This document shows positions 51,594 to 59,981 of a stretch of DNA of 64,000 bases, one piece after another. The notes under the pieces were generated by a model. That model was not told the origin of the DNA, did not search any database, and worked only from the letters and a program-made list of their open reading frames with translations. Position 1 is the stretch's first letter, and each line of letters begins with the position of its first letter. The stretch comes from Cupriavidus pauculus (GTDB taxonomy: Bacteria; Pseudomonadota; Gammaproteobacteria; Burkholderiales; Burkholderiaceae), in assembly GCF_003854935.1 (NCBI RefSeq), contig NZ_CP033969.1:1364001-1428000 (forward strand), given 5' to 3'. The translations under genes and the position numbers were made by a program.

Positions 51594-52016
51594 ATGCTCT
51601 GGGTCAAAACCTTCCATATCCTGTTCGTCGTGTCGTGGTTCGCGGGGCTGTTCTACCTGCCGCGCATCTTCGTCAACCTGGCGATGGAGACCGAGCCGGC
51701 CGCCGTGCAGCGGCTGCTGCTGATGGCGCGCAAGCTGTTCCGCTTCATGACCATGCTGGCCGTGCCGGCGGTGGTGTTCGGGCTGTGGCTCTACCTGGGC
51801 TACGGCATCGGGCGCGGCACGGGGCAGGGCTGGATGCATGCCAAGCTGGCGCTGGTGCTGGTGCTGATCGGCTATCACCACGGCTGCGGCGTGCTGCTGC
51901 GCAAGTTCGAGCGTGGCGCCAATGCCCGGTCGCACACGTTCTACCGCTGGTTCAACGAGCTGCCGGTGCTGGTGTTGCTGGCCATCGTGATTCTGGTTGT
52001 CGTAAAGCCGTTCTAA
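51594..52016 (+). CDS. hemJ: HemJ/CopD-family membrane protein
   Basis: 140 residues with four predicted spans. MLWVKTFHILFVVSWFAGLFYLPRIFVNLAMETEPA holds the conserved His and the F-Y-L-P-R-I-F signature of UPF0093/HemJ, and WMHAKLALVLVLIGYHHGCG the second half. HemJ oxidises protoporphyrinogen IX in bacteria lacking HemG/HemY, with a bound heme; the assignment rests on family features. It is often annotated simply CopD family. Confidence 0.85.
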   Translation: MLWVKTFHILFVVSWFAGLFYLPRIFVNLAMETEPAAVQRLLLMARKLFRFMTMLAVPAVVFGLWLYLGYGIGRGTGQGWMHAKLALVLVLIGYHHGCGVLLRKFERGANARSHTFYRWFNELPVLVLLAIVILVVVKPF

Positions 52017-52051
52017 TCTGTCGGATCCCAACTGTTTTCGATGAGGTCGTG

Positions 52052-52657
52052 ATGAGCAAGCAGGTCGAGTATTTCCTGGCGCCCCAGTCACCGTTCGTCT
52101 ACCTGGGCCACGCCCGCTTCATGGAGATCGCCAACCGCCACCAGGCGCAGGTGCTGCTGAAGCCGGCGGACCTGGGCCGCGTGTTCTCGGTGTCCGGCGG
52201 GCTGCCGCTGGCCCAGCGTCCGCCGCAGCGCCAGGCGTACCGGCTGGTGGAACTGGAGCGCTGGAGCCGGTTCCTGGACATCCCGCTGAACCTGCATCCG
52301 ACGTTCTTCCCGGTGTCCGGCGATGCCGCCGCCCGGCTGATCATCGCGGCACAGCTGGCCCATGGCACGGCGCGCGCGCTGGCGCTGACCGGCGCCATCA
52401 CGCGCGCGGTCTGGGCCGAGCAGCGCAACATCGCCGACGCGGCCACGCTGGCGCAGATCGCCGACGAGAACGGGCTGGACGGCGCCGGCCTGCTGAAGGC
52501 CAGCGAGGCGCAGGCCGTGCAGGCGGCCTACGCCCAGAATACCCAGGATGCGATCTCGGCCAACGTGTTCGGCGCGCCGTGGTTCATCCATGACGGCCAG
52601 CCGTACTGGGGCCAGGACCGGCTCGATTTCCTGGACCGCGCGCTCGCGGCAGGCTGA
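52052..52657 (+). CDS. 2-hydroxychromene-2-carboxylate isomerase-like DsbA-family protein
   Basis: 201 residues. MSKQVEYFLAPQSPFVYLGHARFMEIA has the Ser-x-Phe-x-Tyr-Leu active-site strand of glutathione-dependent 2-hydroxychromene-2-carboxylate isomerases (kappa-class GST), and the C-terminal QDAISANVFGAPWFIHDGQPYWGQDRLDFLDRAL is the family's signature. No aromatic-degradation genes lie nearby, so the real substrate is unclear. Follows hemJ by 35 bases; a terminator comes after the stop. Confidence 0.88.
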   Translation: MSKQVEYFLAPQSPFVYLGHARFMEIANRHQAQVLLKPADLGRVFSVSGGLPLAQRPPQRQAYRLVELERWSRFLDIPLNLHPTFFPVSGDAAARLIIAAQLAHGTARALALTGAITRAVWAEQRNIADAATLAQIADENGLDGAGLLKASEAQAVQAAYAQNTQDAISANVFGAPWFIHDGQPYWGQDRLDFLDRALAAG

Positions 52658-52683
52658 TCGGCAACCCGGACCCACGCTTGACC

Positions 52684-52711
52684 CGTCCGCCGTCGCGGAC
52701 GTTTTTGTTTT
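52684..52711 (+). terminator. Rho-independent terminator after the isomerase-like gene
   Basis: GTCCGC (52685-52690), CGTC loop, GCGGAC (52695-52700), then GTTTTTGTTTT. It separates this gene from the RlmL-like methyltransferase. Confidence 0.85.
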
Positions 52712-52726
52712 CAGGAATCCCTCGCC

Positions 52727-53989
52727 ATGACCCAAGCCTTCTTTGCTCCCTGCCCGCGTGGCCTCGAATCGGCACTGGCCGAGGAGCTGCGCGAGATCGC
52801 GCAGTATCCGGCCGTGGCGGCCGCGGCACCGTTCGAGGTGCACCGCGAGTTGCCGGGCGGCGTGAGCTTCTCGGGCGGCATGTCGGCCGCCTATGCGGTC
52901 AACCTGCATTCGCGCATCGCCAGCCGCGTGCTGCTGCGCGTGGCGCAGCGCGGCTACCGGCACGAGGACGACATCTACACGCTGGCGCGGCAGCAGCGCT
53001 GGGAGCAGTGGTTCTCGCCCGACGAGAGCCTGCGGATCGATATCACGTCGCACAAGTCGCCGCTGCGCAGCCTGAACTTCACGGCGCTGCGGGTCAAGGA
53101 CGGCGTCTGCGACGCAATGCGCGAGCGGCTGGGCGCGCGGCCCAGCGTCGACACGGTCAGCCCCGACGTCCGCATCTACGCGCACCTGAGCGAGACCGAC
53201 TGCACGCTCTACCTGGACACCACCGGCGAGCCGCTGTTCAAGCGCGGCTGGCGCATGGAGAAGGGCGAGGCGCCGCTCAAGGAAAACCTGGCGGCGGGCA
53301 TCCTGCGGCTGGCTGGCTGGACGCCGGGCAACACCAGCCGGCCGTTCTTCGACCCGATGTGCGGCAGCGGCACGTTCCTGGTGGAAGCGGCGCAGGTGGC
53401 GCTGGGCATCGCGCCGGGCGTAGGTCGCACGTTCGCGTTCGAATGGCTCAAGGGCGCCGACACGAAGGCCTGGCAGGCGCTGCGCGCCGACGCCCAGCGC
53501 GCCCGCGAGGCGGCCGCAAGCCGTAGCGCCACGCTGCAGATCGCCGGTTCGGACATCTCGACGGACATGCTGTCGATGGCCGATGCCAACTGGCAGCGTG
53601 CCGGGCTGCCGGGCGACGCGCAGCTCAAGCAGGTGGACGCACGCTTCGTGCAGCCACCGTTTGCCGAGGCTGGCCTGCTGATGATGAATCCGCCCTACGG
53701 CGAGCGGATCGCGGTGCGCGGCAGCCGCCGCGACGCGCCGATGGACGCTCCGCGCGACGAAGCCGAGGAGGCCGCCGCCAACCAGTTCGCCAGCGCGTTT
53801 GCCACGACGCTGAAGCAGCATTTTGCCGGCTGGCAGGCCTGGGTGTTCACGGGCGACCTGGGCTTTCCCAAGCGCCTGCGCCTCAAGGAATCGCGCCGCA
53901 CGCCGCTGTTCAACGGCAATATCGAATGCCGGCTGTTCCGGTTCGACATGGTGCGCGGGGGCAATCGGGAGGCAGGCAGGAAGGAGTAA
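52727..53989 (+). CDS. THUMP-domain RNA methyltransferase (RlmL N-terminal-type, 23S m2G2445)
   Basis: 420 residues. N-terminal THUMP domain (MTQAFFAPCPRGLESALAEELREI through about residue 160) and a class I methyltransferase with FFDPMCGSGTFLVEAAQVALGIAPG and the base-flipping motif LLMMNPPYGERI. This matches the first half of E. coli RlmL (YcbY), which methylates G2445 of 23S rRNA; the RlmK half is absent. A run of AAGCTCC(G/A) repeats follows the stop. Confidence 0.92.
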   Translation: MTQAFFAPCPRGLESALAEELREIAQYPAVAAAAPFEVHRELPGGVSFSGGMSAAYAVNLHSRIASRVLLRVAQRGYRHEDDIYTLARQQRWEQWFSPDESLRIDITSHKSPLRSLNFTALRVKDGVCDAMRERLGARPSVDTVSPDVRIYAHLSETDCTLYLDTTGEPLFKRGWRMEKGEAPLKENLAAGILRLAGWTPGNTSRPFFDPMCGSGTFLVEAAQVALGIAPGVGRTFAFEWLKGADTKAWQALRADAQRAREAAASRSATLQIAGSDISTDMLSMADANWQRAGLPGDAQLKQVDARFVQPPFAEAGLLMMNPPYGERIAVRGSRRDAPMDAPRDEAEEAAANQFASAFATTLKQHFAGWQAWVFTGDLGFPKRLRLKESRRTPLFNGNIECRLFRFDMVRGGNREAGRKE

Positions 53990-54006
53990 AGGCCGGCGAG
54001 AGGCCC

Positions 54007-54044
54007 AAAGCTCCGAAGCTCCGAAGCTCCAAAGCTCCGAAGCT
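54007..54044. repeat. Tandem repeat of AAGCTCC(G/A)
   Basis: Five near-identical eight-base units between the RlmL-like stop and the response-regulator stop, with single-base drift. It is a simple microsatellite-like repeat. Confidence 0.8.
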
Positions 54045-55093
54045 CAAGCCAGCTTGTTCCGTCCCGTCATGGCATCGGCGTTGCGCGAGAATTCCGACAG
54101 GAAGCTCTGCAGGCTGACCACCGGCTCCTGCAGCATGTGGCGCGGCAGGTCGAACAGCGCGTAGAAGTATTCCTCGTTGCCCTCGCAGCGTTCGGCGGGC
54201 AGGCAGTACTGTTCCCAGTCGACGCAGGCCGGCGTGTACATGCCGTTGCCGGGCCAGAAGAACGGCACGATGCGGCCCTCGCGCAGCCCCTCGATCAGCG
54301 CGGCCGGGGCCTCGTAGGCTTCGGCCGATTCCACCTGGCTCATCAGCCCGGCGCGGGTCTCGATGACCATCAGCGTGGCGTGGCCCTGCGCGGTCAGCAG
54401 CAGCATGCCCACCGGGTTGGGGAACAGGTAGAACTCGACAAAGCCGTAGCGCGCCGCCGTCTGGCGCACGCGGTCGGCCATGACCGGGTCCGACAGGAAC
54501 GCGTACGAATGGCGGGTCAGCAGGTCGCGCAGCGTGCGCGAGATGGCCGCGAAGTACTGCTGCTGCAGCGCGTCGATCTCGTCGTTCAGGCGCGCCACCA
54601 TGTTGGGGTCGTGCTTCTTCACGTAGCGGTCGATCAGCCCGTGGTTGAAGCCCTGCACGGCGATGTTCTCGTCGGCCGTGCCGGTCAGCAGGATGGTCTT
54701 GCACGGCAGGTCTTCCAGCGCCTGGCAGAACTCCAGGCCGTCCATCTGCGGCATCGAGTAATCCACCACGATCACGCCCGGCTGCAGAAAGCGGTGGACG
54801 TCATGGATCTGGCGGTGGATGCGGTCGACGTCCAGCTGCACCGTGCGGCGCTCGGACAGGAAGGTCAGGTCGTCGTGCGTCACGCGCACGGGCAGGAAGG
54901 CGGGGTGCCGCGTGGCATAGGCATCGCGAATCCACGCCAGCGCGTCGCGCGGATCGGTGAAGCTGACCACCGCGCGCGATGCATCCATCTGGAAAGCCAG
55001 GCTGTCGATAAACGATTTGCTATCGTCCACCAGCACCGTCAGGACGGGGTGATGGAAAACCGACAGGTTCCGGTCATGCGCGGGGAAGGTCAT
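54044..55093 (-). CDS. Atypical response-regulator protein with inserted receiver segment
   Basis: 349 residues from ATG 55091-55093. The receiver elements are visible in order: acidic pocket Asp23-Asp24 (TVLVDDSKSF), phospho-acceptor Asp111 (VVDYSMPQMDGLEF), Thr137 (LLTGTADE) and Lys159 (RYVKKHD). The Asp pair to acceptor distance is 88 residues, whereas CheY has about 44, so about 43 residues are inserted. Thr-Lys spacing is normal. A C-terminal region of about 190 residues has no recognised domain. No histidine kinase is next to it. Confidence 0.85.
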   Translation of the reverse strand: MTFPAHDRNLSVFHHPVLTVLVDDSKSFIDSLAFQMDASRAVVSFTDPRDALAWIRDAYATRHPAFLPVRVTHDDLTFLSERRTVQLDVDRIHRQIHDVHRFLQPGVIVVDYSMPQMDGLEFCQALEDLPCKTILLTGTADENIAVQGFNHGLIDRYVKKHDPNMVARLNDEIDALQQQYFAAISRTLRDLLTRHSYAFLSDPVMADRVRQTAARYGFVEFYLFPNPVGMLLLTAQGHATLMVIETRAGLMSQVESAEAYEAPAALIEGLREGRIVPFFWPGNGMYTPACVDWEQYCLPAERCEGNEEYFYALFDLPRHMLQEPVVSLQSFLSEFSRNADAMTGRNKLA

Positions 55094-55182
55094 GGTGCGA
55101 TCGAATCTGGCCGCTGCCGCAGGGGAAAAAGAACGGGGCAAGCCAGTATAGCGCCTGAGCCTGCGCGCGCAACCCGACGGCC

Positions 55183-55216
55183 AAAAAGGACGCGGCCAGC
55201 GTTGGTTGCTGGCCGC
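55183..55216 (-). terminator. Rho-independent terminator of the pnt operon
   Basis: On the minus strand GCGGCCAGC pairs with GCTGGCCGC, followed after GTCC by TTTTT. Confidence 0.8.
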
Positions 55217-55307
55217 AGTCGTTCGATTTCGTTGATGACAGGTCTGCGCGTTGCTTTATTCACGCGGCCAGAATGGCACCGTGACGGTCGCGAAGATTAA
55301 CGGCAGA

Positions 55308-56780
55308 TTAGTCGACGGCCTTGAACATGTCTTCCACCACCTTCTTGGCGTCGCCGAACACCATCATGGTCTTGTCCATGTAGAACAGCTCGTTGTCCAG
55401 GCCCGCGTAGCCGGCCGCCATCGAGCGCTTGTTCACGATGATGGTCTTGGCCTTGTACGCTTCCAGGATCGGCATGCCGGCGATGGGCGATTTCGGATCG
55501 GTCTTGGCGGCCGGGTTGACCACGTCGTTGGCGCCCAGCACCAGCACTACGTCGGCCTGCCCGAATTCGCTGTTGATGTCCTCCATCTCGAAGACCTGGT
55601 CGTACGGCACCTCGGCCTCGGCCAGCAGCACGTTCATGTGCCCCGGCATGCGGCCCGCCACGGGGTGGATCGCGTACTTCACGGTCACGCCGTGCTCGGT
55701 GAGCTTCTCCGTCAACTCCTTCAGCGCATGCTGCGCGCGGGCCACGGCCAGGCCGTAGCCGGGCACGATGATGACCGTCTCGGCGTTGCTCATCACGAAC
55801 GCGGCGTCGTCGGCGGAGCCGGACTTCACGTTGCGCTGCGCTTGCTCTCCGGCGGCCGCGCCGGCCGAGGCGTCGGCGCCAAAGCCGCCCAGGATCACGT
55901 TGAAGAACGACCGGTTCATCGCCTTGCACATGATGTACGACAGGATGGCACCCGACGACCCCACCAGCGAGCCGGCGATGATCAGCATGGGATTGTTCAG
56001 CGAGAAGCCGATGCCCGCCGCCGCCCAGCCCGAGTACGAGTTCAGCATCGACACCACCACGGGCATGTCGGCGCCGCCGATCGGGATGATGATCAGCACG
56101 CCCAGCACGAACGCGATGGCCAGCATGATCAGGAACGGCAGCCACGCCTGCGACAGGAAGAAGATGATGCCGAAGCCGATCATGGCGATGGCCAGCAGCA
56201 GGTTCAGCCAGTGCTGGCCGGCAAACACCACCGGGGCGCCCTGGAACAGCCGGAACTTGTAGCGGCCGGACAGCTTGCCGAACGCGATGACCGAGCCGGA
56301 GAACGTGATGGCCCCGACAAAGCACCCGATGAACAGTTCGATGCGGTTGCCCACCGGAATCGCGTGCGACCCGGCCGGCGTGATGCCAAACGCCGCCGGC
56401 TCCGCCACGGCCGCCACGGCGATGAACACCGCCGCCAGGCCGATCAGCGAGTGCATGGCCGCCACCAGCTCGGGCATCTTGGTCATCTCGACCTTGCGCG
56501 CCACGTAGGCGCCAATGCCGCCGCCCACCACCAGCGCGCCGAAGATCAGCGCCAGCCCGGTGCCGACCGACGACTGCGCCGCGCCCACCGCCAGGAACTC
56601 GTTCTTGAGCTTGACGATCAGCACCAGCGTGGTCACCACGGCCACCGCCATGCCGATCATGCCGAACGCATTGCCCTTGCGGGCCGATGCCGGGTGCGAC
56701 AGGCCCTTGAGCGCCTGGATGAAGCAGACCGACGCCACCAGGTACAGCAGCGTCACGAGGTTCATGCTGATGGCTTCCAT
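55308..56780 (-). CDS. pntB: NAD(P) transhydrogenase subunit beta
   Basis: 490 residues from ATG 56778-56780, overlapping the pntAB stop (ATGA). About nine spans (LVTLLYLVASVCFIQALKGLSHP...) then the NADP-binding domain III: VIIVPGYGLAVARAQHAL and VVLVLGANDVVNPAAKTDP with the YGxAVARAQ signature. Couples proton entry to NADP reduction by NADH, an NADPH source alongside MaeB. Last gene of the pnt operon. Confidence 0.97.
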   Translation of the reverse strand: MEAISMNLVTLLYLVASVCFIQALKGLSHPASARKGNAFGMIGMAVAVVTTLVLIVKLKNEFLAVGAAQSSVGTGLALIFGALVVGGGIGAYVARKVEMTKMPELVAAMHSLIGLAAVFIAVAAVAEPAAFGITPAGSHAIPVGNRIELFIGCFVGAITFSGSVIAFGKLSGRYKFRLFQGAPVVFAGQHWLNLLLAIAMIGFGIIFFLSQAWLPFLIMLAIAFVLGVLIIIPIGGADMPVVVSMLNSYSGWAAAGIGFSLNNPMLIIAGSLVGSSGAILSYIMCKAMNRSFFNVILGGFGADASAGAAAGEQAQRNVKSGSADDAAFVMSNAETVIIVPGYGLAVARAQHALKELTEKLTEHGVTVKYAIHPVAGRMPGHMNVLLAEAEVPYDQVFEMEDINSEFGQADVVLVLGANDVVNPAAKTDPKSPIAGMPILEAYKAKTIIVNKRSMAAGYAGLDNELFYMDKTMMVFGDAKKVVEDMFKAVD

Positions 56781-57112
56781 CACGCACCCTCCCTGGCGGC
56801 TTCAGCGCCGGCCTTGGCGCGCGGCTCCTTCTTCTTGAACATCTCCAGCATGCGCTGGGTCACCAGGAAGCCCCCGAACACGTTCACCGCGGCCAGCGCC
56901 ACGGCCAGCGTGCCCATCACGCGGCCCACGCCGCCTTCGGTCAGGCCGGCCGCCAGCATGGCGCCGACGATGATGATGGCCGAGATCGCATTGGTCACGG
57001 CCATCAGCGGGGTGTGCAGCGCGGGCGTGACCGTCCACACCACGTGGTACCCCACGTAGATTGCCAGCACGAAGATGATCAGGTTGATCACCGTGTGGTT
57101 CACCATCTCCAT
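56780..57112 (-). CDS. pntAB: NAD(P) transhydrogenase subunit alpha part 2
   Basis: 110 residues from ATG 57110-57112 with GGAGAAGTCG ahead. Three to four membrane spans ([48 protein letters not shown]). It is the membrane part of the alpha subunit, separate from the NAD-binding part as in Rhodospirillum and many proteobacteria rather than fused as in E. coli. Middle gene of the pnt operon. Confidence 0.95.
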   Translation of the reverse strand: MEMVNHTVINLIIFVLAIYVGYHVVWTVTPALHTPLMAVTNAISAIIIVGAMLAAGLTEGGVGRVMGTLAVALAAVNVFGGFLVTQRMLEMFKKKEPRAKAGAEAAREGA

Positions 57113-57269
57113 CGACTTCTCCTCCGTTGCTTTTGAATACTTGCGCTGCGGTGCGCCCGGCTGTCCAGGGAACTGCAAGTTTCAGCACTGCGGGATCGGG
57201 CACGCCGGGATGCGGCCGCCGTGGCGCGGCCGGCTCGGGCCGCGTCACGGACACTGTTGGGGCGGGATG

Positions 57270-58394
57270 TCAGGCGGCCTGCTGCCTGACGACCTGGCCG
57301 TCCTTGCACATCAGGCAGGCGGCGACGATGTCGTCTTCCAGGTTCAGCGTGTAGCGGCCGTCCTTGTCGACAATCAGCTTCAGGAAGTCCAGCACGTTGC
57401 GCGCGTAGAGTGCCGACGCATCGGCGGCCACCATGCTGGCCAGATTGGTGTGACCGATCAGCGTCACGCCATGGCGTTCCACCACCTCGTCGGCCACGGT
57501 CAGCGGGCAGTTGCCGCCCTGCGCGGCGGCCAGGTCCACCACGACCGAGCCGGGTTTCATCTGCTTGACGGTGTCCTCGGCCAGCAGCACGGGGGCCCGG
57601 CGGCCAGGGATCAGCGCGGTGGTGATGACGATGTCGGCCTGGATGGCGCGCTGGTGCACGAGTTCGGCCTGGCGGCGCATCCAGTCGGGCGGCATCGGGC
57701 GGGCGTAGCCACCCACGCCCTGGGCAATCTCGCGCTCCTCGTCGGTCACGAAAGGCACGTCCAGGAACTTGGCGCCCAGCGATTCGATCTGCTCCTTCAC
57801 GGCCGGACGCACGTCTGACGCCTCGATCACGGCGCCCAGCCGCTTGGCCGTGGCGATGGCCTGCAGCCCGGCCACGCCGGCGCCCAGGATCAGCACGCGC
57901 GCCGCCTTGACGGTGCCCGCGGCGGTCATCAGCATGGGCATGAAGCGCTGGTAATGGTGGGCGGCCACCAGCACGGCCTTGTAGCCGGCGATGTTGGCCT
58001 GCGACGACAGCACGTCCATGCTCTGCGCGCGCGTGGTGCGCGGCGCGGCTTCCAGCGCGAACGCGGTGATCGCGGCGCTGGCCATGCGGGCGTTGTTCTC
58101 GATATCGAACGGGTTGAGCATGCCCACCAGCACCGCGCCGGGCCTGAACTGGGCGCGTTCGGCGTCGTCGGGGGCGCGGACCTTGAGGACGAGTTCGGCA
58201 CCCAGCGCGTCGGCCGGGCCGCCGATACGGGCGCCGGCCGCCTCGAATGCCGCATCGGGAATGCTGGCGCGTACCCCTGCGCCCGCCTGCACCGTAACCT
58301 GATGGCCCTGGGCGACATACTTCTTGACGGTCTCCGGGGTGGCGGCGACACGCGTCTCACCTGCCCGCGTCTCGAGCGGGATACCGATATGCAT
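57270..58394 (-). CDS. pntAA: NAD(P) transhydrogenase subunit alpha part 1
   Basis: 374 residues from ATG 58392-58394 (MHIGIPLETRAGETRVAATPETVKKYV). NAD-binding domain I with VLILGAGVAGLQAIATAKRLGAVIEASDVRPA and the Q-S-M-D-V-L-S-S-Q-A-N-I-A-G-Y-K-A-V stretch. It shares the alanine-dehydrogenase fold. First gene of the operon; pntAB starts 157 bases later. The upstream region has an inverted repeat (58454-58480). Confidence 0.97.
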   Translation of the reverse strand: MHIGIPLETRAGETRVAATPETVKKYVAQGHQVTVQAGAGVRASIPDAAFEAAGARIGGPADALGAELVLKVRAPDDAERAQFRPGAVLVGMLNPFDIENNARMASAAITAFALEAAPRTTRAQSMDVLSSQANIAGYKAVLVAAHHYQRFMPMLMTAAGTVKAARVLILGAGVAGLQAIATAKRLGAVIEASDVRPAVKEQIESLGAKFLDVPFVTDEEREIAQGVGGYARPMPPDWMRRQAELVHQRAIQADIVITTALIPGRRAPVLLAEDTVKQMKPGSVVVDLAAAQGGNCPLTVADEVVERHGVTLIGHTNLASMVAADASALYARNVLDFLKLIVDKDGRYTLNLEDDIVAACLMCKDGQVVRQQAA

Positions 58395-58726
58395 CGTCAA
58401 TTTCTCCTGTCTGGCGTCGTTCGTAATCGTGGTCGGGCCAACGTCCTCGCCCGTTGGTGCAATGCAAAAGACTGCACCAATTTTTGCGCAGCTTACCCGA
58501 AACTTACGTTCGATGGTGACCGGGCGGTCAGTGTTTTGTGCGGGGGGCGCGACTTATTTTTGCGGCTCATGAAATGGCGCTTTTGATGCACATCGAATTG
58601 ACGCCGCCAGTCGTCTTTATCGGAAGGCTTCAGCGAGGCCGCCAATCTTGATGCCGATTTGACGGCCGGCTGCGTATCGTGGCGCCAACGTCTCATTCGA
58701 GGCGTCCTTATCCACGATTCCCACTC
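58395..58726. promoter_or_regulatory. Divergent region between pnt and the TorF-type porin gene
   Basis: 332 bases. Near pntAA a perfect eight-base inverted repeat TTGGTGCA (58454-58461)/TGCACCAA (58473-58480) is followed by T5 on the plus strand. Nearer the porin gene are two copies of a TTGATGC...TTGACG motif (58583 and 58648). A CTTATTTTTG stretch at 58552 gives A/T character. Likely promoters of both genes. Confidence 0.5.
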
Positions 58727-59530
58727 ATGATCGCAACCCGCCTGATGACCTCGGCGCCGGCCACGCTGGCCGCCGCCATCCTGCTTGCCGCACCGGTTTC
58801 CCAAGCCTTCGCCCAGCAGGCGCCCGCCGATGCGGCCGACGCCGCCGCGCCCGCGTCGCCGCACAGCTTCACCGCCAACGTGTCCGTGGTATCCGACTAC
58901 CGCTACCGCGGCATCAGCCAGACCAACCTGCGGCCGGCCGTGCAGGGCGGCTTCGACTACGCCCATGCCAGTGGCTTTTATCTGGGCAACTGGAATTCCA
59001 GCATCAGCTGGCTGGGCGATGCCGACGCATCGGTCTCGGCGCCGGTCGAGATGGACTTCTACGGCGGCTTCCGCAACGCGGCCCGGCTCGGCGGGCAGGA
59101 CATCAGCTACGACGTCGGCGTGCTGGAGTACTACTACCCGGGCGGCTACACGGCCACGCGCCCGTACACGACCGAAATCTATGCCGGCGTGGGCTGGGGC
59201 CCGCTGTCGCTGAAGTACTCGCACGCGCTGACCAACCTGTTCGGGTTTGCCGACAGCCGCAACAGCTACTACGTCGACCTGACCGCCAACGTGCCGCTGA
59301 ACGTCTGGGGCCTGACGCTGAACGCCCACGTCGGCTACCAGGGCGTGCGGCACTTTGGCGATGCGTCCTACACCGACTGGAAGATCGGCGTGACAAAGGA
59401 CCTGGGCAACGGGTTCGCGCTGGCCGTGGCCTATCTCGACACCAATGCCAGCCGCACTGCGTACACCAACACGCGCGGACGCTACCTGGGCAAGGCCACC
59501 GCGTTTGCGTCGATCACCAAGACGTTCTGA
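58727..59530 (+). CDS. TorF-family putative porin
   Basis: 267 residues from ATG 58727 with a signal MTSAPATLAAAILLAAPVSQAFAQQ. The mature part begins SFTANVSVVSDYRYRGISQTNLRPAVQGGFDYAHASGFYLGNWNSS, the Gcw_chp/TorF signature, and consists of alternating beta strands ending in the outer-membrane-type Phe of ASITKTF. An outer-membrane beta-barrel of unknown substrate. It shares a repeated upstream motif with the gene after it. Confidence 0.92.
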   Translation: MIATRLMTSAPATLAAAILLAAPVSQAFAQQAPADAADAAAPASPHSFTANVSVVSDYRYRGISQTNLRPAVQGGFDYAHASGFYLGNWNSSISWLGDADASVSAPVEMDFYGGFRNAARLGGQDISYDVGVLEYYYPGGYTATRPYTTEIYAGVGWGPLSLKYSHALTNLFGFADSRNSYYVDLTANVPLNVWGLTLNAHVGYQGVRHFGDASYTDWKIGVTKDLGNGFALAVAYLDTNASRTAYTNTRGRYLGKATAFASITKTF

Positions 59531-59548
59531 CCCGCGCCGGCTGGCCAT

Positions 59549-59600
59549 TTTGATGCGTTGTTGATGCCCGCCGGCACAAACGCTGCATCAAATTGACGCC
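59549..59600 (+). promoter_or_regulatory. Inverted repeat and shared motif between the porin gene and the small ORF
   Basis: TTTGATGC (59549-59556), TTGATGC (59561-59567) and GCATCAAA (59585-59592) are direct and inverted copies, followed by AATTGACGCCGG, which is also upstream of the porin gene. A shared regulator site is the simplest reading. Confidence 0.5.
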
Positions 59601-59612
59601 GGTCTCCCTAGC

Positions 59613-59981
59613 ATGAACCCATCTCCAACAGACGACCCGCCCCGCGCGGGTCCGCGCTTCATGCGACAGTCATCGAGTCTCGCCGTGGCGTTTGCCTCGG
59701 TCCCGCGGCGCCGCGCCGTGCCCCAGGAGGCATGGATCCGCCTGCGCCTGGCCGTGTCTTCCGCGCAGGTGTTCGCGCTGCGCCAGACGCTGCATCGGGC
59801 CATCGGGGGCATGGCGCGCATCTACGTGGTCGAGGTCGACCATCGCCACGGCGAGACCACGCTGCATGTGGAGGTGGAACGCGCCGAGCGCGACGCCGCC
59901 ATGCACGCGATCATGCAGGCGCTGCCGGCGGCCCAGTTCGGCGTGGCGTCGATCCTCGGGGACGACCATGGCACGCACTGA
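59613..59981 (+). CDS. Small protein of unknown function
   Basis: 122 residues. After a Pro/Arg-rich start, VPQEAWIRLRLAVSSAQVFALRQTLHRAIGGMARIYVVEVDHRHGETTLHVEVER forms a strand-helix-strand-strand pattern that resembles a small regulatory (ACT-like) fold by eye. There is no catalytic motif. The last 14 bases overlap the start of the DapA-like gene, suggesting coupled expression. I do not recognise the family. Confidence 0.65.
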   Translation: MNPSPTDDPPRAGPRFMRQSSSLAVAFASVPRRRAVPQEAWIRLRLAVSSAQVFALRQTLHRAIGGMARIYVVEVDHRHGETTLHVEVERAERDAAMHAIMQALPAAQFGVASILGDDHGTH

